From NCBI RefSeq assembly GCF_037975245.1, contig NC_092583.1:2847264-2911263 (forward strand): DNA of 64,000 bases, read 5' to 3'. Origin of the DNA: Apostichopus japonicus (lineage: Eukaryota; Echinodermata; Holothuroidea; Aspidochirotida; Stichopodidae). The notes beneath the pieces were generated by a model that had not been told where the DNA came from, made no database searches, and worked only from the letters and a program-made list of their open reading frames with translations. This document shows positions 28,401 to 40,400 of the stretch, piece after piece. Numbering within the stretch: position 1 is the first letter of the stretch; the number at the start of each line of letters is the position of its first letter. Made by a program: the position numbers and the translations under genes.

Positions 28401-31400
28401 TTCAAGCTGAGATTGTTCTATGAGATATCATTGTGATGGACAATGCACTTTGAGTGTTGTGTAGACTGTTACAAACGTTTGGAATGAATCCTCTTCTTTG
28501 CTTACAATTTTATTATGAAAATGGTTTGGATTTACAAGTTTCCACAGGCAACACCCAGACTTTTAACAATTTCGGTCAAAGAGTAACCCTTTTTTTGTGT
28601 GTTACTTTGCGGAAGTCCCTTTTTAACCTAATCTTAATTTTTTCATTAAATAGTGAACTCAACCTTAATTCTACATTGGGTAAACAATGCTTCATTCGGT
28701 AAACATACACACATACAGTAACGAATTGTTGCTAGGTAAAAAAAAGAATGACTTTCAATAAAACGATAATTTAAGATATCTCTGGGCGAGGAGGAAGCAA
28801 ACTCTTGAATTGGATAGCTTGTGTTTTGTTCATTAAAATGGTAGATTGAGCAGGCATCATAATGCATCCAGAGCTAAAGACCTGACCAAAGGGGTGTGCA
28901 TTGGCAGAGGAGACAGGTAAGTGAGGGAAGAAGTAAATGGGTGATCTTCACCTTTAACAGTCTCTGAAAAGCTGAGCATACTGAAGGGCTCTTAAACTTA
29001 TTCAACAGTCCTTGTAAAGGCCAAGCTGTAATGAAGCTGCAATATATTATGTTGCACATTGGATTTTAAAATTAAGTTCTGTAAATCGATGTTGAAAAAA
29101 AAATTATTAATTATACAGAAATGAAATTTTTTTGGAACAAGAAATATAATAAATCACATAGATTTGGAATTTGAATTTACTCACCTGAAGTTCTTTGTTT
29201 GATAGTTTAGCATTGGGTGGGATCTCTGCTCCGTGTACCACCAGAATTTTCATATCGTTACGATGCAGGAAGGCTAGATTAGAACTGAGAGCCTCTAACT
29301 ACAAACAGAGAAACAAGTTAGAGGAAGTTAAACAAATCACTTTAATGCTTTATATTTACATAAACCTGATGCAAGCTTATGCGATGTATTGCGAAAAGAG
29401 TAATCTATGTCAGATATGAATAAGAGTATGTAACACACTGAAGAAGATCAAACCCTATCAAATGTTGGCTTATTTAAAAAATTTAGAAAACACAAAATGT
29501 TTTTTATAACATTTCACAAACTACAGGTTGAAATAGCCATTACTAATGCATTGTGTGAACTATAAAAATTATATTGTCTATAAATAATTAACATCACAGA
29601 AGTGAAATTGGATAGAAATTATGCCAATTCCTAATCTTAGGACATCTAATTTATTGAATTTGTAAAGAGAATAGCAGTGTGATCAGTTCTTCCAAACATG
29701 TCTTTTAGCCTTCTCTATCACCAGATAGGTTGCATTCAAAGCCAAGTGTGTTCTCAAAACTTCCCTGTACTGTACAAGTCTCTTACAGTACTTCAATGGA
29801 ATGAATTTGTAGGAGATGAGGGTGGTGGTCTGAGGGCTAGGCCCAACTTTTTTTTCTGAAATTGCTTCCCATTCTTTTTATTTCTCTTTCTGTAATCTTA
29901 CAGGTGGGGCTACGGTATACAAGTAACAAACCCAAAAAGGTTTCATCGTATTGGGGTTATATCTACTGTACGTTAGTCCCTCATCCTTTTCTTCACTGAT
30001 AGGTATGACAAATAAACGGCAGAAACGAAAAGAAAACAATTGCGTTTTTCGTCAAACCTCTGGATTTTTTTACTTTAATATCTGTACAGTACCTTAACAC
30101 CTATCCTTTAATATATATGAGTATGGCACTACCACAGTGCAACAACATGCACAATCTTTCATACTTGCTGTTCTAAGTTCTGAATATTTCTTCAGTCAAA
30201 ACTTTATTTGATAACAATCCAAGAGGACGAAAAAAAGTCAGATTTGATCTCCTAAGATATTTGTTTGGATCTGCCCTAAAATGTCAAGTATTTACGATCC
30301 ATTAATTCCCATTAACTCATTCCAGGGTCTTTTTCTCAAATAGGAAGTATATACTATATTTGATCCTCTGAGAAACTATTAGTATAAAGACAGTGATGTT
30401 CCCAAAAGGACCCCTAATTTATGGAATAACTGATTTCCTCCCTAGAGGTGAAATTTCTCATCTAATATAAGGATACTTCAAGAGGCAGTGTACGGTTCAA
30501 GAATGGTACTTGGCAAAGAATCAAGTTAATATAGTTGAGAGAGAGGCTAACGAAAACATATGGAGTCCAATGACATGTGCCTGACTTCTGTTAGGTAGTC
30601 CCAAGGAGATTTCACTAGGTTCATGTTGAGATATCTGGGCAGGGCCATATCACATCAATCATTCCATGTATGAAATTCAACATTACAGTAACATTCTGAC
30701 ATTAAAAAGTTAACACAGAGTCCAACAACACGCTCACCGTCTATAAATGTAAACAGGGCCTTACATTCCAGAAATTGCTAATTTCCTAACTCCTTATATA
30801 TTATCTCAGGTTGCTCTCTGCCTATAATAGGACTAACTTTGCAGAAACAATGAAAAAAATAACTTCCATCTTGAAATCATAGATTTAGTATAGATGGTAC
30901 TAAAGTACTTACAACATTTAACTAAAGGGAACCATTTTATATGCATGTATGTACTGTAGCCCTGAATGACTTCAGGTATATACTGTGTACACTAAATTAT
31001 AACTGGCCATGGATTCAATGAAGAGAGATGCAGCGAAACAAGTAACGTCTCTGTGACAGATAGCGTTTAATGCTTACTGCTCCAACTTGGGGCTATTGGC
31101 ATGCAGAAGCAATGGGCATCTAATTACAAACATTTCTCAGATGTCATTTACTCCACAGCAGTAATCATCAATGCCAAGTTACGATGAAACTATTACACCT
31201 AGGAATATTATCCTTGTGTAGTTCAATCTACAGTTCAAAATAGATAGATCTGTGTGCTCAACATCACTATACTTGTTCTTTCTTAATTTCCCTAGGTACT
31301 CCAGTAGGTCATGTCACGTTTAATCATGAACATGAATGTAAAAGTTACTAACTAAAGGCCCAGTCACATCTCACCGGATTGCACGAACGGACAAGAGTAC

Positions 31401-34400
31401 GCGCGAAAAACAGTCATCCGGTTATTTCCGTTGGCAAAAGTTGTCGCGCATGCATCTGGGGGTTGCAACGTACCGGACGTTCAACGTTGAAAACGGATTA
31501 CAAACGTACAAAGGACGGACAGCAACTGACGAACAACGGATGAACAACGGAATAACAACGAACGAACTAACGAACACCAACGGATAGTAACGAATTTACA
31601 ACGGACAATTAACGGATAAAGAACATACAAAACGTAGGAGTACCGGAAAAGTAACGGACATATACCGGACTAGCAACGGAGAAGAAACGGTCTAAACCCT
31701 GGGCCTCCGGAGTGCCTCAAATCAGGGGACATCCTCATGAAGTTGATTATAGATTTTGGTCTTCCATTCGCAGCTCCTGCATTAGTTGGTCATAAAGACC
31801 ACACTGCCGTCTTCTCTGTGGACCTATAGCAAGGCCATAGACCAGCATTTACGCCGAGCACGTCTCTTCCTTCTCTTCTTGACTTGTTCATTGGTCTTGA
31901 TGTTGGCTTCAATGACAAGCATCTGTGCTTGTTAAGCTGACACTGTGGTCTGAATGTTTCCGAAGGGTCCATGATGTAGGTGTTGACGGTAGAGGTTATA
32001 GGAGCAGAATGAGGCGTGGGACGCTTGGAGTGGACAAGGTGGAGGTACGCTTCATCTCCGTTCTATGTCCGTCTGTTATACTTTCCTGGCCTGAGTTCTT
32101 CCGTTTCTTCCGTGTAACGTCCGTTACCTATCTGTTCATTGTCAGTTCTATTCTTTTGCACTTCCGTTATTTCTACGTTAGCGTCCGTCGAATATACGGT
32201 ATAGGTACTGTACTTCTACGTTTCATCCGTTCTTTGTCCGTTAATGATCCGGTGAGCAATAGCAATAACCAGAGGCGAACGGAGAAATACAGTATGCCAA
32301 ACGCATACAGAACGAACAAAACGCATGAGAAACTGATAAAACGGAAGCTTATCGGATTAGTAACGAATAAATAACAGAGACATTTTTCGGTGGATGTCCG
32401 TTCCAAGTTTTGTGCATGTTCAAAATCGACACCAGACAAACCGGACCCTCCCGGTAATGAAACGTAGACGGACGGAGGGAGAACCGCATACTAAACGGAC
32501 ACTAACGTACGTCAACGGAGTGCCATTTTTTGACCTCGTTCCCTCTCCGTTATTGCAATCCGGTGAGATGTGACTGGGCTTTAAGAGAATAAAATCTGAA
32601 ATTTTCTCTGATAGGGACAGCTGATAAGAGACGAGTAAGAGAGGAGACAAGAACATTGTAAAGGCTCTTTACTTCTTCCCATCTACCTCACATACACTAC
32701 AAAACATTAAGCTGTTGAAATCTTGGGATGTGAATGATAAATTGAGTGAATTACTACACATATACAGTACATATACATATACAGTATGTAGCAACTCACC
32801 ATGTCTGGATTTTGGAAAATGTTTTGGTCCACTAGGACCACAGCGAATGGTTTTGATGGAATGCTACTCAGTCGCTGGAACTGCTTCAGCCAATAGCGAG
32901 CCTCTTTTGGGTCAGTTCCGACCTGGATAGAAAGCAAAAGAAAATGGTCATGGACGTTATATTGATAATCATGCACACCTTTTCAGAGCAAAGGACACTA
33001 AAGAACAATATACATGATAATAGTTCTGGACAACTGAACATGGAAATGTAATCTACACAACACTAGTTTGAGTACAAAGTCACAAATGTCACCATGTTGC
33101 AGTAATTTCAGAAAAGAAGCTTCAAAATGTTGTAATTTCAACCCCACCACAACCACATGACCTCCGCTCAAGAAATTGCTCTTGCACCACACCTCATCTC
33201 CTCATTAAAGCAGGTACACAAATCGGCTTGTCAAACCCACTTGTCATCTTTGGTCTATACATGTGACAGAGATATACAGTAACTGTTATGAACAACTTCC
33301 CTATTTCACTAAGAATATAAGTAATCATCCCATTTCGAGAGATCTATATCACATGCTAAACGTTCCTGTACACACAATGACTCAAAGACTTGAGCAAGTC
33401 TAAATATGCCATTTTTATGCCCCATGTGCTTCAATTTATTCAAAATTTTCTGTATATACAGTATGTACAGTAAAGCTTCTTTCTGTCATGGACATGGATA
33501 TATATGAAAATACTTGACATCGTAAAATATTGAAGCTCTTTAAATATATATCATGACTAACAATGCTTACAAATATTGCAAGAAAAACAAAGAGAAAGTG
33601 AAAGGTTTTAGATGACAGCACAGAACTTGCAAAATGACAGCTCACAGATTTGTTTTTTCGTAAACAAGAATATCTCTCAAAAAGGAGTAAGGATTTCTCC
33701 TACAGTAGCTAGTAGTTGGAGGAGTAGAAAGATCTAGAGATATCATATTGATCTAAAGATGAAGGTTGGGTTTGTGTCTCCTTTTAGTAAACATCGCCTG
33801 ACATATAAAATAAGAGATATACAATGGGTAAACAAACATAGGGAAAGTTATTCCCTCTCTCAGTTCATCTTCAAAATATGACAAAGGAAAAGCCATTGGA
33901 TATCCAGGAGCGTAGTTCAAGAGGTACCCTCTTTGGTAGATTTTAATACCTTTGCCCCCTTTTCTTTAAAACAAAATTGCAGAAATATTCCTGAACTGAA
34001 GACCAACAAAGAGGAGATTTGCATTTGCAATAATTCAACCTTAAAATGTAATGATTACTATCACCAAACTTGCTTTCCTTTCTTATCAAGATCATCCTAT
34101 TGCTGTTCCATTCCAACTTGATTGAAAATGGAAGATATTGCAATGTGTAAGTGTAATAATTTACTTTATTACTGACCAAGAACAACTCTCAAGGTACCTC
34201 TCAAATTAAAAAATCGGCAGCTCATATTGTTAAAAGTGAAAATCGACAAGGATGCATTAATTGATTTGATTTTCAAGATAGTGAAGCTAAAACATCGTAC
34301 AAAAACCCAAAACAAAAATTATTGGCTGATTTAATTACATCTCGTTCTTTTAGTTGTTCAAACTGAGGTATAATAGAGACCATATACCCTTGGAAAAAAA

Positions 34401-37400
34401 TTAATTTTAATATTTAATATTGAATGTGGATGTCAGGATAATGAACACAGTCAACGCCTGTTAACGATGAAAAGATGCACAACAAATTCATTTATATAGT
34501 AGTCAATAGTCATAAAGTATATTACTTAGTTAAAGTGATCTAGTTGTAAAAAAAGGTACAGAAATATTACACTGAAGTAGGGTTGGGCGATATATCGAAA
34601 ATTATTATTATCGCGATAAATTTTTTTCAAGACGATATTTTTTGAGGATTGAACAAATGACGATAATTTCTTGTGAAAGAAATTTGAAATAACTGTGGAT
34701 AAAAATGCGATTATATTTTCTCCGTTTTATGTGTAAATGTTATTCTAGCATTCCATGGTTAAGAAAGTTGAAAAAAAAAAGTTTATCAACTTCATTCACT
34801 GACTTTTGAACTTCGTAGGAAAACCGTCCTTTACATCATTAACTGTATAGAGAAAAAACCTCGAAAATCAGTAGAGAAATTACCAATTGTGTACGAACAG
34901 TAAGTTGGTACACCTTTCAAATTTTACGAAAGATCAAGGAAAAAAAACTTTCGAAAAATTCACGCGAAACTGGCATATCGTCCTAAATGCAACAAATGTC
35001 ATGTAAACAAGGCTCTAGTACACCCATTTATGAATAAACCATACGACCACATCTGCTGTTAAGCGGGGGAAAAAGAAAGTATTTTCTAGAATTTCCACAA
35101 AAAAAGGAAAAATAATTATCCTACCATAGTTAAGAGTAGTACATAGCCTAACCACTTCGTCGGTTACGGATCTCACGTAACAACAACAAAAACACAACTA
35201 ATTGTATTTCGCAAAGTTGACGTTTTCTACAAGGACATGGAAACAATATTTAACATTTAGTTAATCATGCCAAGTGGCCTATAACATGGGATTGCAAGGT
35301 TTACTTCATAAAGATGGCCATACTGTAGCTGTTGGGGCCTTGATATCGTGCTATGTCTGTATGGTATAGACTGTGCCTCGTGTATCATGGGGAACACATT
35401 GTTTTGTTCATGCGGATGAGTCGGTTGGCTTGAGGTGTGTTTTTACCTCCATGGTTTTACTTACCTTAATGTTACGGGGATATAAATTTTCTTGAACGTC
35501 TAAGATAATATTTCGCATAACTTTACCGATCCTTTACTGACTGACCTAATTAATTCTAGAGTGGAGTCAAAATAGTTTACTCCATGAAAAGTTTTTTTGG
35601 AAACGTGCCAAAAATGTTAACAAACAGGTGTTAGACAGGGGGTTGTTTGGCAAGCCTTCCCTGGGAAAATCCGCAGCACATGTAAAGTAGCCTACTGTGA
35701 TATTTAAGTAGGGGTAAACACTGCAGTTAACTTGTAAGCTGATGTACGTATAGTGCACGCTGTTCATTGTTAGCCAGTCTAGAAACGGGGCTTTGCCGAA
35801 CGTAGTTTGTTTCATAATATCGTCAGTTTTGTAAGTTAAACTTTTTAAAGATTGTAAGACAGGTTAAATCTCTTTTCATTTTATCACATAGTATAGCTAC
35901 TCTAACTTGTCATTTTCAAATTTTCATCAGTTTCGTGACAATTTATATTCAAAAAGTTGTTAGTATTTTGAATCCTCAACTGCGAGTTTGTTATCGCCAG
36001 ACACGCAAAAATACTAAAATTTTCCGGGGGCCTTCGCCCCTGGACCCCACGCAAGGGGTTCCATCCCTTGACCCCACTGGGGCCCTAAGGCGGGTCCCTT
36101 GACCCCACGCCATTAAGCTCGCACGCAACAGGGGTTGGTGTGTTCACTGTGCGAAAACACCGGTGGTAAATCGGCAGTTGTTTTTAGTGTGTTTGTGAAC
36201 ACACTAAAAACAACAAGGAAAAATTATCGTAATTATCGAAATATCGCGATAATTTTTTAACTATTTATCGTGAAGTTAAAAAGCAAATATCGCCCAACCC
36301 TACACTGAAGTGTGAATTTAGAATTTCATTGCATCAGTTACTGTGATGCATTGCACTTACTCGTGTATTAAAAATTAAACACTTCATGACTCTGAACATC
36401 AACTCTATTTACACCTCTGAATAATCCCTTCCCTCGACTCAGTAAAACTAAAATCATATATTATATTCAAGATGATAGTAAACGCCATTTCAAATCAATA
36501 CCTAAAAACTTGCCCAACCCTTTTAAAAAATGAGTAGTTACAATCATGTGATAAAACTCAGAAATAATTCGAAATAGTTGCAATAAACTATTCTACAAGT
36601 CTCAGCTTGTAAATATTTGACTAGTGTGTAACTTGCAATAACTTGAATAGTACGTGTATCCTAACATAGGCCCACACATAAAGTGAAAACCTCAGCCTAA
36701 CCTTGGGCTAACAACAATATACAATCAGATCATAATAAACGTTACAAAAATGTATGATCATTCAACATTTGTGAAATATTGCAGAACGGATAACTTCATT
36801 TTCACGGACATGCCATAATGCTAATTTGGTTGTGTCTTAACCACAGTATATCATAGGTTCGCTGTCACTTGTTCACAAGCATCAGACTTGCCAAAGTTGT
36901 AAACATGCTTGTGGTTGTATATATAAACATATATATAATATCTTGTATCAGCCATTATCTCTCTCAATGATAATTCTCACAAACTCGGTAGCATTGTTGA
37001 TACAAATCAATCCAGTGACATCACCATTTTCCCTTTGTGAAATATTTGATGTTTAGCTATATAGTACAGTGTATGTAAGGTTTAATTTGATAAAATGTTC
37101 ATACACCAAAGTTTTGGAAAATACGGCAGTACCATAAGGACCGACTGTAGCCTCAGACCAAGATTTACGAAGGATACGTTTCCAAAGTAACTGTACCAGT
37201 AAATTTGTGAGCCATAATGTACTCTCTGATGTCCTCATTCAGTTCTCTGTTTGATCTGTACTGAACCAATACAGCCTATACAACAGTATGGAGGCAGACT
37301 TTGATTCCAAACTAATTTTTGAGCTTTCAGCAAGTTGCATTAGATTCCATGATAGCCAATTGGCCATCAAGCTAGTATTTCGCAGTGAAAACCATAGCTG

Positions 37401-40400
37401 CTGGAGTGCTGGGATGTATGTGATGCAGCACCCCACAAATTGGTGGAGAACAGCACTGTTCTCATGATGACACTCCTCTATCTATATATTTAATTTGCTT
37501 TCTTCTTATTTCTTTTAAGCAAACAACTAATAAAAAATACTCATCAATAAAAACAGGTTAAGATATCCTTAATACAAGTACAAGTGACTTACATCATCAT
37601 CTTTTACCCCAAAAAAACTCCCCCCACCAAAAAAAAAATTAAATACATAAAATGCTTCCTATAATACGTCCTAAAATGCTTCCTATTATAAGTCCTACAG
37701 TACAGGTACATCCTAAAATACTCCCCAAATTATGACCTCTACTACTAATAATCTCTTTCATGGAAAATCAAAAGCAAATGCGAGAGAATATAATATTAAT
37801 TAAACAATGTTTCTACGTAATTGACCACGCTATTGATCATGTCAACACTTGCTGTAAATATACTGCAAGTCTGTAACCAATGATTCTATTTACATAACAG
37901 ACAATGATATCACAAACACAATGAATGTATATGTACATCTAAATTCAATAAATGAGATGTAATATAAAAAATCATCTTTCCATTCAGCAATTATAAATAC
38001 TTGACATCTAACTTCAAGAAACTCCAACAAACAACAAGAAATTTTAATCTGATCATGTTCAATATTACCCTTGACACATGTATGTAAGTACTGCTTTGTA
38101 ATGTTAAATTACATTAGTTTAGATTTCCCATCAGATCTCTGTAATTTGAGCATCCTAAGTTGATAAATATTATGTTTGGGTCTCAACATTCAAGTTATCA
38201 AAGGAAGGCGCTTGCTTCAGAGAATCGCAACACATGTCAATTGCGAGTAGCAAGGACGTCATGTTAGTGCATAGTGCAGTTGTTACATGGAGTAAATAAT
38301 GGAAACATTTGTCAAATGAGGGCAGGCCTAACAGTATTACACCTGAGTCAACTGGAAATAAGAAAAGCTGCATCTAAATATTAAACAGTTATAATACAGT
38401 GAATATGAATAAATGTACAGTCAAATACAAATAGTCACAAGCTTCATGAGACCATTGTTTTTAACGTCTGTATGTCAAATAATGGTAAATTTAAAATCAA
38501 ATTTCAACCAGCAGTTTACACCCATTATCGAATCACTTTTTCCTCTTCATTTTGACTTAATTTAATTCATCTTTTTGAAAGGTCAGACTGCTGGGCTTCA
38601 CTATTTTCATTGTCTGAACAAAATGCCAGCACTCAATAAAGAATGATCTTCAAACAACTGTGACGCAGATCATGTTAGCTCACTTACTGTTATTTAATGA
38701 TATTAATTTTATTTACATTATAACCAACTGTAACTCTGCAAGGAGTTATCTGTAAGTATATATGTAATATTTCTATAAATACTTCTTGAATAGCATGCCA
38801 CTGACCCTCATTTGGAAGTTGGAATGACAACAGACAGGAAATACTCTTATTCAGTGTTCACATTTTCTCTAGCAGTTTGAGGTCAAAAAAATGTGTTTAT
38901 TGAAACATACTGAGAATAGGTACAGTGATCTCTGTACAAAATCTGCTATCTTTTTATGTTTATAACCATTTTGCTATACAATACCAGATCAATTGTTATC
39001 TACAGGACAGTATTATACCAAAGGTCATTTTCTTGAGATTCTAAGGTTTTAAACTCCCACATCACCTCAATATCCAAGAACTACCATTGGTCTTTGTCCT
39101 TTTATGTTACTAAGATTCTTTTCCCACTATTTTATGCTCTTAAACTGTATGCAGAGATCATGCATGCACCCATTTATGGATTCATTCATTCATTTTGTAG
39201 CTGTTTAAATATATCTGCTCTGAGAGTAACAAACCAAACATGATTGCTCTCAGAACACTTTATTTAATGTGAAAAGCACTTTGTTGTAATGGTTTGCATT
39301 GTCCCTGGGATAACATAGCGAAGAACCTTCACTTGCCAAAGGGTTTTACAGTAATTAACTACTTATTTTTCACTGAAATAAATAAGTTACTGTCCTTTGC
39401 TTATGTACTGTAGTTATGAACTTGATACAGTATGCCAATGCTAATGATGTTGCATTTAATTGTGCTGAAATAACTGTGACATGCACTTAACAGTAACAGA
39501 CAGTTCACATACAGTAAATCCCAATAATGAATTATGTATGCAACACTGGAGGTGCATTAGCAGAGGCATCTTAGTTGCATAAGAAGTCTTCTACAGCTTT
39601 TAGAACAATTGGCAATCTTTTGTATTGTTCACAATAAGCTCATTCTATGGTGAATCAAGATCAATAATAGAACCTGGTGGAGGAAAAGGGGAACTGTATT
39701 GAAGAGACTTATAACAATAGGCCTAGTGACCATAGTCCAAGCACCTCAGTGCATCATACACCATGAAAGGTCACAATGAAAGTTACAGTGTTGTGTAATG
39801 TACACCAGACTTAACCTTAGCCACACCGACTCCAAAATACTTTATTGCCCCTGTGGGAACCAACAGTGTTAGTAACACAATTCTTTTATAGTACATGGAA
39901 TGATATATCTGGAATCACATCACAAAATGCGACATGTATGCAAAATTGTCAAATGCAGAGATGTATAGTAGTATTGCACATGGGAACCATATAGTGTACT
40001 GTAATATATTAAAGAGACAAAGGTCAGAACCTTCAAATTTGCCACATCAAATTTGAAGACTAAACAAACTAAATAGTGGAGTTTGATACTGTTTCTATTG
40101 AACCACTATCCATGCATGGAGGAAATATCTCCCCCCCCACCCCTCCCTTGGTGTTTGTTCACCCTATCAATACAGAATGTGCAGACAGGAACACTACTCC
40201 TGTCCAAAAACTGAAGTCAGTCAGTGCTGCCTTTCTCACACAACTCCTCCCTGCATGTACAGTGATTACATAGAATCATTATCAAAGTTCATTATTTTTA
40301 GTCTGTTATTTTGATTGTTCTTCAAATGTATGCAATTGGAACAGGCTGTTAACCAATCGAAATCATCTTTAATGTGATTTGAGGATACATACACAGATAT

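Larger units (their letters stand above)
12212..29184 (-). other. NAGS intron 3 (17 kb), repeat-rich
   Basis: GT-AG intron between exons 3 and 4. It holds the 97-bp array, an AT microsatellite, the 183-bp satellite, one hAT-like element and the AGGTCA-rich repeat described separately. Between them (about 14600-17600, 18000-21500, 24000-25900, 28300-29180) I see no exon, RNA gene or intact transposase, only chance ORFs and G runs. Confidence 0.7.
29299..32799 (-). other. NAGS intron 2
   Basis: GT-AG intron of 3.5 kb. 29299-31350 shows no gene or clear repeat; the rest is the PIF/Harbinger element. Confidence 0.75.

Noticed and set aside
31925-32374. 149-codon plus-strand ORF, the longest in the window
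   Set aside because: It lies wholly inside the PIF/Harbinger element, runs antisense to the transposase remnant, has no recognisable family and reflects the TCCGTT/AACGGA motif lattice.
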